Made by a program: the position numbers and the translations under genes. A stretch of 64,000 bases of DNA, taken from Burkholderiaceae bacterium. Its GTDB lineage: Bacteria; Pseudomonadota; Gammaproteobacteria; Burkholderiales; Burkholderiaceae_E. Below the pieces are notes generated by a model that worked only from the letters and a program-made list of their open reading frames with translations, was not told where the DNA came from and did not search any database. The DNA is taken from positions 1 through 64,000 of the forward strand of contig JAMLIS010000012.1 in assembly GCA_023954015.1 (NCBI GenBank), written 5' to 3'. Positions 46,649 through 57,754 of the stretch are shown here, piece after piece. Numbering within the stretch: position 1 is the stretch's first letter; every line of letters begins with the position of its first letter.

Positions 46649-48889
46649 TTGTCCGAATCGTCCGTGCAACTGCTGCCTCGGGATGCCGGTCTCGCCACCT
46701 TTCCGAGGCTGCTGCTGGCTGTCGGCATTGCGTTCCTCGCGTGCCTGGTGGCGCAGCTCGTCTCCTTCCACACGATCGACCTGCTGCTCGTATGGCCGGG
46801 CGCAGGCGTGGCCTTCGCGTTCGCGTGGCGCTACGGTCGGGTCTGGTCGCTGCCCGCCGCCGCCGGCGCCGCGCTCTGGGCCTGGATCGAGTTCGGCAGC
46901 GTCAGCGTCACGTCGAGCGTATTCGCAGCCTGCGCCGTCGGCCCGACGTTGGCCGTCGTCCTGTTGCAGCGACTGAACGACTGGAAGCCGCCCGAATACC
47001 GCCTGGACACCGCCGTCCGCTTCATTGCGGTCGTCGTCGCGGTCGCAGCACCGGTCGACGCCGTGCTCGCCGGCGCCGGCATGCGCATCGTCGGCGGGAT
47101 CGGCGAGGTCCACTGGGCGCATCGCTTCCTCGTCTGGTGGCTGATCGACTCGCTCGGCATCCTGCTGATCGGCCCCGCCCTGCTCGCCTGGTTCGGCCAG
47201 ACGCTGGTCCCGACCGAGGAAGAGGTCCGCCGCGACGAGCCGCTGCTCGACGCACCGGCCTTCGTGGCGACCTTGCTGGTCGTCGTTGCGAGCCTGGGCC
47301 TGTCGCTGCTCGGCTACGGCACCTACGCATACGCGCTGCTGTTCCTCTACTTCCCGATCGTCGCGTGGATCGCGATCCGGATGAACGAGCGCGCGACCGC
47401 GCTCTCGCTGGTCGTGACGACGATTCCACTCATCGTCGTGCGCTCGCACCAGATCGCGGTCGCCGCCGACCCCTTCGGGCGCTCGATCGAGGCGTCGATG
47501 CTCGTGTTCAGCGCGATCGTCGTCGCATTGATGCTGCAGGCGATCGCAAGCGACCGGCGCTTCGCGCTCGCGCGAGTCGGGGCACAGGCTCGCGAGGACA
47601 TGTCGACCGGACTGCTCAACGACCGCGGGCTGATCGCCGAGGTGGGCGAGCGGCTCGCCACGCCCGCTCGCCCCGACTACGGGCTGATCGGACTGCACCT
47701 GTCGAACTTCGACACGATCAACGACCTGTGCGGGACGATGCCGGCGCTGCAGCTGGAACAGAACGCCGCTTCGCTGCTGCTGCGCCAGCCCGGGGCGTGC
47801 GCGGCGGCACGGCTGTCCGGAGGCCGCTTCGCGCTGCTGATCGAGGCCGATTCGGTCGCGCAGGTGCGGTCGGTGGCGCGCGAGGTCTATTCGCAGCTCA
47901 ACGGCCAGCTGTTCCGGACGGTGAACGGCAGCGTGCGGCTGCAGACCTGCGTCGGCGGGCTGCTCGTCGACCGGCACGCGCTGATCAACAGCGAGGACTG
48001 CCTGATGTCGCTGTCCGATGCAATGGCCATCGCCGCGAGCGTGCGCGAACCGCAGCTTTTCGTCGAACCGCTGTCGCAGACGATGATCGACGCCCGGCGA
48101 GCGCACCAGGGCAAGATCGAGCACATCCGCGAAGCGATCCGCGACAAGCGCTTCGAGCTGCACGCGCAGCCGATCGTCGATCCGGAAGCGCCCGCCGGGA
48201 TGGTCTCCTACGAGGTGCTGATCCGGCTGCGCGACCGCGACGGCGCGCTGATCCGGCCACCCGAGTTCCTGTCGCTCGCCGTGCAGGCGCAAATGACGCC
48301 GGCGATGGACCGCGGCGTGATCCGGTACATCTTCTCGTGGCTGGCCGAACGCCCCGAAGCGCTGGCGCGCACGTGGAAGTGCTCGATCAACCTGTCCGGC
48401 CTGACGATGAGCGACGGCACGATCGCCGGCTACATCCGGGAGCAGCGAGCCGAATTCGGCATTCCCCCGGAGAAGATCGTCTTCGAGATCACCGAGAGCG
48501 AGGCGATCCGCAATCCGGCAGCTGCCTCGCGCCTGGTCGACGATCTCAAGGCCGAAGGATTCGGCATCGCGCTGGACGACTTCGGTACCGGACTGGCGAC
48601 CTTCGAATACCTGAAGCGATTCCCGCTCGACTACCTGAAGATCGACGGATCCTTCATCCGCAATCTCGTGACCAGCGCCATCGACGAGGAGATCGTCCTG
48701 TCCACCGTACGCGTGGCGCAACGGCTGAACATCCGCACGATCGCCGAGCACGTCCACAACCAGGACATCCTCGATCGCCTGACCGAACTCGGCGTGCACC
48801 ACATCCAGGGCGAGCTGATCGGCAAGGCCGCGCCGCTGGAAGACCTGTTCGCCCAGCCGTCGCTGCGCGAGACGAGCGAGCAGCACTGA
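46649..48889 (+). CDS. Membrane MASE1-like / degenerate GGDEF / EAL c-di-GMP protein
   Basis: Signalling protein of 746 aa. The N-terminal half (about 15-300) has 8 or so membrane segments of MASE1 type. A GGDEF-like domain (about 315-470) starts DMSTGLLNDRG but carries SGGRF where GGDEF is expected, so cyclase activity is unlikely. The EAL domain (about 490-740) keeps EVLIR, INLSG, FEITESE, LDDFGTG and LKIDGSF, consistent with phosphodiesterase activity, though AEHVHN replaces the usual AEGVE. The TTG at 46649 is uncertain: no Shine-Dalgarno site is seen. Confidence 0.85.
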   Translation: MSESSVQLLPRDAGLATFPRLLLAVGIAFLACLVAQLVSFHTIDLLLVWPGAGVAFAFAWRYGRVWSLPAAAGAALWAWIEFGSVSVTSSVFAACAVGPTLAVVLLQRLNDWKPPEYRLDTAVRFIAVVVAVAAPVDAVLAGAGMRIVGGIGEVHWAHRFLVWWLIDSLGILLIGPALLAWFGQTLVPTEEEVRRDEPLLDAPAFVATLLVVVASLGLSLLGYGTYAYALLFLYFPIVAWIAIRMNERATALSLVVTTIPLIVVRSHQIAVAADPFGRSIEASMLVFSAIVVALMLQAIASDRRFALARVGAQAREDMSTGLLNDRGLIAEVGERLATPARPDYGLIGLHLSNFDTINDLCGTMPALQLEQNAASLLLRQPGACAAARLSGGRFALLIEADSVAQVRSVAREVYSQLNGQLFRTVNGSVRLQTCVGGLLVDRHALINSEDCLMSLSDAMAIAASVREPQLFVEPLSQTMIDARRAHQGKIEHIREAIRDKRFELHAQPIVDPEAPAGMVSYEVLIRLRDRDGALIRPPEFLSLAVQAQMTPAMDRGVIRYIFSWLAERPEALARTWKCSINLSGLTMSDGTIAGYIREQRAEFGIPPEKIVFEITESEAIRNPAAASRLVDDLKAEGFGIALDDFGTGLATFEYLKRFPLDYLKIDGSFIRNLVTSAIDEEIVLSTVRVAQRLNIRTIAEHVHNQDILDRLTELGVHHIQGELIGKAAPLEDLFAQPSLRETSEQH

Positions 48890-48910
48890 GAACGCCGGTT
48901 TCGGCGCCCC

Positions 48911-48954
48911 GGCAAAAGAAAAACGGGTTAGCTCCTCGTGAGAGCTAACCCGTT
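48911..48954 (-). terminator. Intrinsic terminator of tRNA-Pro
   Basis: Perfect 13-bp stem (48922-48934 with 48942-48954), 7-nt loop. On the minus strand it is followed by TTTTTCTTTT, a textbook intrinsic terminator 8 bp after the tRNA CCA end. It may also act weakly on the plus strand for the EAL gene. Confidence 0.85.
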
Positions 48955-48962
48955 GATTTCAT

Positions 48963-49039
48963 TGGTCGGGACGGCGGGATTCGAACTCGCGACCCCTTGC
49001 ACCCCATGCAAGTGCGCTACCAGGCTGCGCTACGTCCCG
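48963..49039 (-). tRNA. tRNA-Pro (anticodon GGG)
   Basis: 77-nt tRNA with encoded CCA (48965-48963). The acceptor stem CGGGACG pairs with CGTCCCG. The anticodon arm CTTGC-ATGGGGT-GCAAG gives anticodon GGG. The T-arm contains GTTCGAATC. It closely resembles E. coli proline GGG tRNA in the D and anticodon arms. Confidence 0.96.
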
Positions 49040-49049
49040 TTGGCTGCGA

Positions 49050-49055
49050 AGTATA
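49050..49055 (-). promoter_or_regulatory. -10 box of tRNA-Pro
   Basis: TATACT (5 of 6) on the minus strand, 11 bp before the tRNA 5' end. The same GATATACT context precedes tRNA-Val at about 57710. No good -35 box is visible. Confidence 0.45.
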
Positions 49056-49092
49056 TCAGCCCGCCGTCGGCTGCCGGCGCTGTCGCGCCGGA

Positions 49093-49512
49093 TCAGCGCA
49101 GCAGTTCGAGCGCCTTCTCGAGCTCGGCGCGCAGGGCATCGACATCGACGATCGCCGAGGTCGCCGCGCCTTCGACGACCACCGGCGCGGTTGCCTCGGC
49201 ATCTTCGCGGACCGCCGCGGCATCGCGTTCCCTGGCGGCCTGCTGTGCCTCGCCGAGCCGGTTGCGCGCGCCGCTGATCGTGAAGCCCTGCTCGTAGAGC
49301 AGTTCGCGGATGCGACGCACCAGCAGCACTTCGTGGTGCTGGTAGTAGCGGCGGTTGCCGCGCCGCTTCATCGGGCGCAGCTGCGTGAACTCCTGCTCCC
49401 AATAGCGCAGCACGTGGGGCTTGACGCCGCACAGCTCGCTGACCTCGCCGATCGTGAAATAGCGCTTCGCGGGAATCGGCGGCAACGCTGCCTTGGTATC
49501 GGTCTTCTGCAT
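49093..49512 (-). CDS. MerR-family transcriptional regulator
   Basis: Protein of 139 aa. The N-terminal MerR winged helix (about 17-85) reads [28 protein letters not shown] then [26 protein letters not shown]. The C-terminal part (about 95-139) is Ala/Glu-rich and probably coiled coil. No metal-binding cysteines follow the DNA-binding domain. This regulator type is commonly encoded directly after ihfA in Proteobacteria (38-bp gap here); its targets are unknown. Confidence 0.88.
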   Translation of the reverse strand: MQKTDTKAALPPIPAKRYFTIGEVSELCGVKPHVLRYWEQEFTQLRPMKRRGNRRYYQHHEVLLVRRIRELLYEQGFTISGARNRLGEAQQAARERDAAAVREDAEATAPVVVEGAATSAIVDVDALRAELEKALELLR

Positions 49513-49550
49513 CGTTTGCCGTGCCGGCCGGGCGCCGGACACCTTCGGTA

Positions 49551-50072
49551 TCAGGAACCCTCGATCTGCGACTTCAGCTTCTGGCTCGCGTGGAAGGTGA
49601 CCACGCGGCGCGCCGAGATCGGGATTTCCTCGCCGGTCTTCGGGTTGCGACCGGGTCGCTGCGGCTTGTCGCGCAGCTGGAAGTTGCCGAACCCGGAGAG
49701 CTTCACGCAGCCGCCGCGCTCCAGCGCGCCGCGGATCTCGTCGAAGAAGGTCTCGACCATGTCCTTGGCTTCACGCTTGTTCAGGCCGACGCGTTCGAAG
49801 AGCATCTCGGCGAGTTCGGCCTTCGTCAGCGTGAAGCCCTCGCGTTGCGGCGGCCCCTCGTCGGACTCCAGGCCCGTGCGCGGGCGAGTGTCGAACTCGG
49901 CCGCGGCGCGAGGATCGGTGCGCTCGTGCCGCATCGACTGCGCTGCCGTGCCCGGCGCACGCGAGGTGGAGCTGTCGGCTTTCACGGATACGACGCCGTT
50001 CGTCGCTTCGTCGGGCGTCTCGTTGCGATGCTCCGGGACCGCGCGGCCGAACGTGACAATCGTTTCCGCCAT
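49551..50072 (-). CDS. ihfA: Integration host factor alpha subunit with extended N-terminus
   Basis: DNA-bending protein. The IHF-alpha domain (about residues 81-173) is complete: [36 protein letters not shown] and [13 protein letters not shown]. From the ATG at 50072 the protein is 173 aa against about 100 in E. coli, with an 80-residue polar, probably disordered extension. An in-frame ATG at residue 47 would shorten it. It lies 42 bp after pheT, as in many Proteobacteria. Confidence 0.9.
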   Translation of the reverse strand: MAETIVTFGRAVPEHRNETPDEATNGVVSVKADSSTSRAPGTAAQSMRHERTDPRAAAEFDTRPRTGLESDEGPPQREGFTLTKAELAEMLFERVGLNKREAKDMVETFFDEIRGALERGGCVKLSGFGNFQLRDKPQRPGRNPKTGEEIPISARRVVTFHASQKLKSQIEGS

Positions 50073-50114
50073 CGTTCTCGAATCTGCCAGGGAATGCTGC
50101 TCTTGCGGTCGATG

Positions 50115-52532
50115 TTACGGCTCTTCGCTTCGGGGCCCCGAGCGAAGCCGCGCACCGACGGATCGAGTGAGCCGGAAGACGATCGCGTCGACGGCTTCGG
50201 CCGCCTCGGCTTCGCTCAAGGTGCGTCGAGTATCTTGCATCCACAATCGGAAGGCAAGGCTTTTTTCCTTATTTTCCAATCCCTTACCGCGATATTCGTC
50301 GAACAGTCGCACGTTGCGGACGAGCGCGGCAGCGGGTGCCGAAGCCCGCGCCTCGTCGATCTCGGCGAGCACGCGAGCGACCGGAAGCGCGCTGTCGACG
50401 ACGAGTGCGAGGTCGCGAACGATCGGGGGGAAGCGCGAGCTCTCTTCGTGCACCGGTACGCGACGCACGAGCGCCGAGGCGAGGTCGATCTCGGCGAGGA
50501 TCGGGGCGAGCGGCAGCTCGAGTTCCCGTTGGAGCTGCGGGTGCAGCTCGCCGATCCATCCGATCGCCTGCGCCTCGCAGAACACGCGCGCGCTGCGCCC
50601 CGGATGCAACGCCGGGTGCTCCGCGCGCTCGAAACGCAGCGTCGCCTCGACGATCGTCTCCAGGTCGCCTTTGAGGTCGAAGAAATCGACGCCTCGCGTG
50701 GCCAGTCCCCACTGCTCGTCGCACTGCGGCCCGTAGGCGAGCAGCCCGACGCGCAGCGGCTGCGCGATGCCGGCCACCTGATGCGAGCCGGCGGCCTGCT
50801 CGCGGTCGGCGGCGAACACGCGTCCGATCTCGAAGAGTCGGACGCGCGAGGCCTTGCGATTGACGTTCGCGCGAAGCGTCTCCACGAGCCCGCTCCACAG
50901 CGACGTGCGCATCACGTCCATCTGCGCGGCGATCGGATTGAGCAGGCGGATCGGCTCCGCCCCGCCCAGCCGACGGTCGAGCGCCGACTCGACGAAGCTG
51001 TAGGTGACGACCTCCTGGTAGTCGCGCGCGGCGATCGCGCGCGCAAGCTGCGCGACGCTGCGGCGCGCCTCGGGCACCGGGCGCATCGGCATCGGTCCGA
51101 CCGGTGGGCGTACCGGCAGCCGTTCGTAACCCCAGATCCGCACGACCTCCTCGATCAGGTCTTCCTCGATCTGCAGGTCGAAACGAAACGACGGCGGCTG
51201 CACGAGGAAGACGCCGCCGTCGCGCCGGGCGGGCAATTGCAGCCGCTCGAACACCGATGCGATCTCTTCGTCGCCGATGTCGACGCCGATCACCTTGCGG
51301 GCGCGATCGGCACGCAGGCGCACCGGTTCGCGAACCGGCAAGCCGGTGACAACGTCGTCGACCGGACCGGCGCGTCCACCGCAGACGTCGACGATCAGCC
51401 GCGTGATGTACTCGAGGTGCTCGACAGTGGTGGCGGGATCGACACCGCGCTCGAAGCGCGCACCGGCGTCGGTGGAGAGGTTGTAGCGCCGCGGACGACC
51501 GGCGATCGCCGCCGGCCACCAGAACGCGGCCTCGACGTAGACGTTTCGCGTGCCGTCGGAAACGGCGGTGGCCTCGCCCCCCATGATGCCCGCCAGGCTT
51601 TCGACGCCATCGCCGGCGGCGATGACTCCGACCCGCTCGTCGAGCGAGACCGTCTGCCCGTTGAGCAGCGTCAGGCTTTCGCCCGGGCGGCCCCAGCGAA
51701 CCTCGAGATCGCCGTCGATGCGATCGAGGTCGAAGACGTGCGTCGGCCGGCCCAGCTCGAGCATCACGTAGTTCGAGATGTCGACCAGCGCGGTGATGCT
51801 GCGCTGCCCCGCGCGCTCGAGCCGGCGCTTCATCCACTCGGGCGTCTGCGCCGACGGATCGACGCCGCGGACGATCCGGCCGGAGAAGCGCCCGCACAGA
51901 TCGGGCGCGAGCACGCGCACCGGCAGCCGGTCGTCGAGCGTAGCCTGCACCGCCTCGAAGACGGGCGTATCGAGCGGCGCTCCGCTCAGCGCCGCGAGTT
52001 CGCGCGCGACGCCGAACACGCTCATGCAGTGCGCGAGATTCGGCGTGAGCTTGATCTCGAACACCGCCTCGTCGAGCGCCAGCGCTTCACGCAGGTCGAT
52101 GCCGAGCGCCAGCGCAGGATCGAGCGCAAGGATCCCCGAATGATCTTCGGACAGGCCGAGTTCGCGCGCCGAGCAGAGCATGCCCTCGCTGGCGACCCCG
52201 CGCATCTTCACGGGCGCGATCTTCAGCGCACCGGGAAGTTCGGCCCCCGGCAACGCGCAGGCCACGCGCATGCCCGCGACGACGTTCGGCGCGCCGCAGA
52301 CGATCGTGCGCATGCGGCCTGCGCCGGCGTCGACCCGGCAGACGCTGAGCCGGTCGGCCGCGGGGTGCCGGGCGACCTCGTCCACGCGCGCAACGACGAC
52401 GCCGTGGAACGGCGGCGCCGCCCGCATCGTCTCCTCGACCTCCAGGCCGGCCATCGTCAGGCGCTCGGCGATCTCCTCGGCGCTCCAGGCGGGCGAAACG
52501 AAGCGGCGAAGCCAGCTCTCGGGAATGCGCAT
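50115..52532 (-). CDS. pheT: Phenylalanine-tRNA ligase beta subunit
   Basis: Beta subunit of 805 aa. The N-terminal tRNA-binding (OB) domain (about 40-150, ending VASEGMLCSARELGLSEDHSG), the B3/B4 editing region, the B5 domain, the core and the C-terminal anticodon-binding FDX-ACB domain (RFPPIVRDLALVVD onwards) are all present. It starts 10 bp after pheS. Confidence 0.96.
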   Translation of the reverse strand: MRIPESWLRRFVSPAWSAEEIAERLTMAGLEVEETMRAAPPFHGVVVARVDEVARHPAADRLSVCRVDAGAGRMRTIVCGAPNVVAGMRVACALPGAELPGALKIAPVKMRGVASEGMLCSARELGLSEDHSGILALDPALALGIDLREALALDEAVFEIKLTPNLAHCMSVFGVARELAALSGAPLDTPVFEAVQATLDDRLPVRVLAPDLCGRFSGRIVRGVDPSAQTPEWMKRRLERAGQRSITALVDISNYVMLELGRPTHVFDLDRIDGDLEVRWGRPGESLTLLNGQTVSLDERVGVIAAGDGVESLAGIMGGEATAVSDGTRNVYVEAAFWWPAAIAGRPRRYNLSTDAGARFERGVDPATTVEHLEYITRLIVDVCGGRAGPVDDVVTGLPVREPVRLRADRARKVIGVDIGDEEIASVFERLQLPARRDGGVFLVQPPSFRFDLQIEEDLIEEVVRIWGYERLPVRPPVGPMPMRPVPEARRSVAQLARAIAARDYQEVVTYSFVESALDRRLGGAEPIRLLNPIAAQMDVMRTSLWSGLVETLRANVNRKASRVRLFEIGRVFAADREQAAGSHQVAGIAQPLRVGLLAYGPQCDEQWGLATRGVDFFDLKGDLETIVEATLRFERAEHPALHPGRSARVFCEAQAIGWIGELHPQLQRELELPLAPILAEIDLASALVRRVPVHEESSRFPPIVRDLALVVDSALPVARVLAEIDEARASAPAAALVRNVRLFDEYRGKGLENKEKSLAFRLWMQDTRRTLSEAEAAEAVDAIVFRLTRSVGARLRSGPRSEEP

Positions 52533-52542
52533 GAAGAGTCGA

Positions 52543-53956
<1,414 letters not shown>

Positions 53957-53968
53957 CGTGCGCTCTCC

Positions 53969-54166
53969 TTATGCGTACGGCAGCAAGGCCTTGATCGCCG
54001 GTACGTCGTTGGCGTGCACGTCCGTGGTGCCGCGCAACTGGCGCTTGTTCTTCGTGGTCTTCTTCGTGAGGATGTGGCGCTTGTACGCCTGCGCGCGCGT
54101 GATCTTGCCCGAGGGGCGAACCCGAAACCGCTTGGCGGCTCCTCTTTTCGTCTTCATCTTCGGCAT
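53969..54166 (-). CDS. rpmI: Ribosomal protein bL35
   Basis: 50S protein L35 of 65 aa ([36 protein letters not shown]). The ATG at 54166 gives the exact family length; the upstream frame is the infC-rpmI spacer. That 165-bp spacer is GC-rich with several short inverted repeats and may hold a translational control element. Confidence 0.96.
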   Translation of the reverse strand: MPKMKTKRGAAKRFRVRPSGKITRAQAYKRHILTKKTTKNKRQLRGTTDVHANDVPAIKALLPYA

Positions 54167-54331
54167 GATTGCCCTTGCCTTCTTCGATTGCCTCGTCGGG
54201 TGTCCGGCAACCCGCCGGAACTTCGTGGACCCGCTCGGCTTCTGGGACGCCGTCGCTGCGGCGCCCTGCCCTTGCCGGCGCCGCACTGCGGCACCGTGCC
54301 TTTCGGCGCCGCGCACGCGGCGTCGAAGATC

Positions 54332-54853
54332 CTATTTCTTGCGCTTCGGCGCGATCACCATGATCATCTGCCGCCCCTCGAGACGCGGCATCTGCTCGAC
54401 CTGCGCCAGATCTTCCACGTCGTTGCGCACGCGCTCGAGCAGCCGGATGCCGAACTCCTGGTGTGCCATCTCGCGGCCCCGAAAACGCAAGGTGATCTTC
54501 GCCTTGTCGCCTTCGTCGAGGAAGCGGCGCAGGTTGCGCAGCTTGACCTGATAGTCGCCTTCGTCGGTGCCGGGCCGGAACTTCACTTCCTTGACCTGGA
54601 TGATCTTCTGCTTGGCCCGCGCCTCGTGCTGGCGCTTCTGTTCCTGGTACTTGAACTTCCCGTAGTCCATCAACCGGGCCACGGGCGGGCGGGCTTGGGG
54701 CGCGATCTCGACGAGGTCGACCTCCGCATCTTCGGCCATCCGCATGGCCTCGCGCAGGCTCACGATGCCGATCGGCTCGTTGTCGATGCCGACCAGCCTC
54801 AGCTCGGGGACGTTGATTTCGCCGTTGATGCGATGCGGGCGTTCAGTAGCGAT
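54332..54853 (-). CDS. infC: Translation initiation factor IF-3 (ATC start codon)
   Basis: IF-3 of 173 aa. Translating upstream of the first GTG in this frame gives a continuous IF-3 N-terminus ([19 protein letters not shown], then [16 protein letters not shown]) that begins at an ATC codon at 54853. GGAGAA lies 6 nt before it. The linker and C-terminal domain ([33 protein letters not shown]) follow. A non-AUG start is a known feature of infC and allows IF-3 to repress its own synthesis. A tool limited to ATG/GTG/TTG would lose the first 30 residues. Confidence 0.93.
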   Translation of the reverse strand: MATERPHRINGEINVPELRLVGIDNEPIGIVSLREAMRMAEDAEVDLVEIAPQARPPVARLMDYGKFKYQEQKRQHEARAKQKIIQVKEVKFRPGTDEGDYQVKLRNLRRFLDEGDKAKITLRFRGREMAHQEFGIRLLERVRNDVEDLAQVEQMPRLEGRQMIMVIAPKRKK

Positions 54854-54939
54854 GCTGCGTTCTCCGGTTCGTTAAAGGGAAAAGCCGAACGCAATGCCGA
54901 AAGCAACGACCGCGCCCGCTCCGCGGGGAGCACGGCGTG

Positions 54940-56859
54940 TCATTGCGGTTGGGATCGCTTCAGCGCGACGTCTTCGGACAGCCGCGCCGCGAACGCGCCG
55001 ACGTCGACAGCGCCGACCTCGGCGCCCCCACGCGCGCGCACGGCTACCTTGCCAGTCTGCCGCTCCTTGTCGCCGACGACGAGGATGTACGGCACCTTCT
55101 GCAGACTGTGCTCGCGGATTTTATAGTTGATCTTTTCGTTGCGCAAATCGCATTCGACCCTAAATCCTTGTTTTGCGAGGCTTTCTGCAACCTCGCGCGC
55201 ATAGGGCGCCTGCACCTCGGTGATCGTGGCGACGACCGCCTGCACGGGCGCCAGCCACATCGGCATCGCGCCCGCGTGATTCTCGAGCAGGATGCCGATG
55301 AAACGCTCCATCGAACCGACGATCGCCCGGTGCAGCATCACCGGCACGCGCCGCGAGTTGTCCTCGGCGACGTACTCGGCGCCGAGCAGCCCGGCCATGT
55401 TGAAGTCGACCTGGATGGTGCCGCACTGCCATGGGCGACCGATCGCGTCCTTCAGCGTGTATTCGATCTTCGGGCCGTAGAACGCACCCTCGCCCGGGGC
55501 GATCGTGAACGCGACGCCGACGCGGCGCAGGCTCTCCTCGAGCGCGGCCTCGGCCTTGTCCCACAACGCATCGGAACCGACCCGCATCTCCGGACGGGTC
55601 GCGATGCGATACAGGATGTGCTCGAAGCCGAAGTCGCGATAGACGCGCTGCAGGTCGCGCGTGAACGCGACGCACTCGTCGAGGATCTGGTCTTCGGTCA
55701 CGAAAGCGTGGCCGTCGTCCTGCGTGAAGCCGCGCACGCGCATGATTCCGTGCAACGCACCCGAAGGCTCGTTGCGATGGCACTGACCGAACTCGCCGTA
55801 GCGCAGCGGAAGGTCGCGGTACGAGCGCAGGTCGGACTTGAAGATCTGGATATGGCCGGGGCAGTTCATCGGCTTCAACGCATACGACCGGTTCTCCGAT
55901 TCGGTCGTGAACATGTTCTCGCGATAGTTCTGCCAGTGGCCGGTGCGCTCCCACAGGCTGCGGTCGAGGATCTGCGGGCCCTTGACCTCGAGATAGCCGG
56001 TGTCGCGGTAGACGCCGCGCATGTACTGCTCGACCTGCTGCCAGATCGCCCAGCCCTTCGGATGCCAGAACACCAGCCCCGGCGCCTCGTCCTGCATGTG
56101 GAAGAGGTCGAGCTCGCGGCCCAGCTTGCGGTGATCGCGCTTCTCGGCCTCCTCGAGCATGTGGAGGTAGCCGTCCTGGTCTTCCTTCCGGGCCCAGGCG
56201 GTGCCGTAGATGCGCTGCAGCATCTCGTTGTTCGAATCGCCACGCCAATAGGCCCCGGCGATCTTCATCAGCTTGAAGACCTTCAGCCGGCCGGTGGACG
56301 GAACGTGCGGGCCGCGACAGAGGTCGACGAAGTCACCCTCGCGATACAGCGTGATCGGCTCGTCGGACGGGATCGACGCGATGATCTCGGCCTTGTAGCG
56401 TTCGCCGATCGACTCGAAGTAGCGCACCGCGTCGTCGCGTTGCCAGAGTTCGCGCACGATCGGCTCGTCGCGCCGCGCGAGCTCGATCATCTTCGCCTCG
56501 ATCGCCTGCAGATCTTCCGGCGTGAACGGCCGCTTGTATGAAAAATCGTAATAGAACCCGTTTTCTATTACCGGGCCGATCGTCACCTGCGCGTCGGGGA
56601 ACAGCAGCTTGACCGCGTAGGCGAGCAGGTGCGCCGTGGAGTGACGCAGCACCTCGAGCCCTTCGGGGTCACGGTCGGTGACGACGGCGACTCTTGCGTC
56701 CTGCTCGATGCGGTACGAAGTGTCGACCAGTCTGCCGTCGACCTTACCGGCCAGCGCGGCGCGCGCCAGACCGCTGCCGACGGACGCGGCTACCTCGGCC
56801 ACGGTGGGCGACGCATCGAAACGTCGCTGCGAGCCATCGGGAAGCGTGATCTGGACCAT
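54940..56859 (-). CDS. thrS: Threonine-tRNA ligase
   Basis: ThrRS of 639 aa. TGS domain (about 1-60), editing domain with [12 protein letters not shown] and the catalytic class II core ([47 protein letters not shown]) are followed by the anticodon-binding domain ([10 protein letters not shown]). I use the ATG at 56859; a TTG four codons upstream is in frame. The Shine-Dalgarno site is weak. An 86-bp gap leads to infC. Confidence 0.96.
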   Translation of the reverse strand: MVQITLPDGSQRRFDASPTVAEVAASVGSGLARAALAGKVDGRLVDTSYRIEQDARVAVVTDRDPEGLEVLRHSTAHLLAYAVKLLFPDAQVTIGPVIENGFYYDFSYKRPFTPEDLQAIEAKMIELARRDEPIVRELWQRDDAVRYFESIGERYKAEIIASIPSDEPITLYREGDFVDLCRGPHVPSTGRLKVFKLMKIAGAYWRGDSNNEMLQRIYGTAWARKEDQDGYLHMLEEAEKRDHRKLGRELDLFHMQDEAPGLVFWHPKGWAIWQQVEQYMRGVYRDTGYLEVKGPQILDRSLWERTGHWQNYRENMFTTESENRSYALKPMNCPGHIQIFKSDLRSYRDLPLRYGEFGQCHRNEPSGALHGIMRVRGFTQDDGHAFVTEDQILDECVAFTRDLQRVYRDFGFEHILYRIATRPEMRVGSDALWDKAEAALEESLRRVGVAFTIAPGEGAFYGPKIEYTLKDAIGRPWQCGTIQVDFNMAGLLGAEYVAEDNSRRVPVMLHRAIVGSMERFIGILLENHAGAMPMWLAPVQAVVATITEVQAPYAREVAESLAKQGFRVECDLRNEKINYKIREHSLQKVPYILVVGDKERQTGKVAVRARGGAEVGAVDVGAFAARLSEDVALKRSQPQ

Positions 56860-57089
56860 GTCTCGAGTCAAACCGGAAAGCTTAGCACAGCGACTCTCTC
56901 CTCAGGCGCCGCCGGCAATCGACCGGAATCGATCCTTTTCCGGGCGAGCATCGACCGGTACCGTCGCCCCAGGTTCAGGTTCAGGGCAGCCGGACGGCAA
57001 CGTGGCGGCGAACCCGAAGCAGTGGCGCGAATGCCTGCGAATGGCGAAGATGAGCGTGTCGCGTCCCCCGTTCCTGCAGGAGATCCGTG

Positions 57090-57527
57090 ATGGGCACCGT
57101 CTCGAACATCCTTCGCTCCAAGCCCGACCAGGTCGTTCACACGATCGCGGCCGACGCATCGATGCGCGATGCGCTCGAGCGGATGGCCGTGCACAACATC
57201 GGTGCGCTGGTGGTGACGGACGGCGAACGGATCGTCGGCATCGTCACCGAGCGCGACTACGCGCGCAAATGCATCCTGATGGGACGGCGCTCCCGTGAAA
57301 CCGCGGTGCGCGAACTGATGACGTCGCCGGTGATGTACGTGGAGCCCGAAGAGACCAGCGAGCAGTGCATGGCGCTGATGACCGAGAACCGGCTGCGCCA
57401 CCTGCCGGTGCTCGACGAGGGCAGGCTCGTCGGCCTGGTCTCGATCGGCGACCTGGTCAAGAACATCATCTCGGAGCAGCGGTTCGTGATCGAACAACTC
57501 CGGCACTACATCGGCGGTCACCCCTGA
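57090..57527 (+). CDS. CBS-domain protein
   Basis: Protein of 145 aa made of two CBS repeats (about 8-60 and 75-130), a Bateman module that usually binds adenosine nucleotides. Repeat ends are seen as RIVGIVTERDYARK and RLVGLVSIGDLVK. There is no catalytic domain. The ATG at 57090 has AGGAGAT 6 nt upstream; a GTG one codon before is less likely. The 230 bp upstream hold no gene I can support. It converges on tRNA-Val. Confidence 0.9.
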   Translation: MGTVSNILRSKPDQVVHTIAADASMRDALERMAVHNIGALVVTDGERIVGIVTERDYARKCILMGRRSRETAVRELMTSPVMYVEPEETSEQCMALMTENRLRHLPVLDEGRLVGLVSIGDLVKNIISEQRFVIEQLRHYIGGHP

Positions 57528-57572
57528 GAGCATCCACCGAGCGACGCGGCCCGGGTCGGCCGCAGCGAACGA

Positions 57573-57592
57573 CGCGGCCGGAGCCGGCCGCG
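57573..57592. other. GC hairpin between the CBS gene and tRNA-Val
   Basis: Inverted repeat CGCGGCCG (57573-57580) / CGGCCGCG (57585-57592) with a 4-nt loop, in the gap between two convergent transcription units. No U-run on either side, so a terminator role is only possible. Confidence 0.3.
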
Positions 57593-57616
57593 ACCAGCGC
57601 CCACGAGCGGGAGCGC

Positions 57617-57693
57617 TGGTAGGCGCGATTGGACTCGAACCAACGACCCCCACCATGTCAAGGTGGTGCTCTAACCAGCTGAGCTACGCGCCT
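57617..57693 (-). tRNA. tRNA-Val (anticodon GAC)
   Basis: 77-nt tRNA with encoded CCA (57619-57617). The acceptor stem AGGCGCG pairs with CGCGCCT. The anticodon arm CCACC-TTGACAT-GGTGG gives GAC. The T-arm is GTTCGAGTC. TATACT at 57710-57705 is its likely -10 box. Confidence 0.96.
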
Positions 57694-57704
57694 GAAAGCG
57701 CACG

Positions 57705-57710
57705 AGTATA
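57705..57710 (-). promoter_or_regulatory. -10 box of tRNA-Val
   Basis: TATACT on the minus strand, 11 bp before the tRNA 5' end, in the same GATATACT context and at the same distance as at tRNA-Pro. The -35 region is not recognisable. Confidence 0.45.
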
Positions 57711-57754
57711 TCGCAGCGCAGCGGGCGATGGGCACCGTTGCGCCGGCACGCCGG

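Noticed and set aside
48963..49039. tRNA-Pro or tRNA-Val as a mobile-element attachment site
   Set aside because: No integrase gene, no repeated tRNA 3' fragment and no change of gene content is seen around either tRNA.
56860..57089. A leader regulatory RNA between thrS and the CBS gene
   Set aside because: No riboswitch or T-box pattern is visible in the 230 bp, only short GC inverted repeats.
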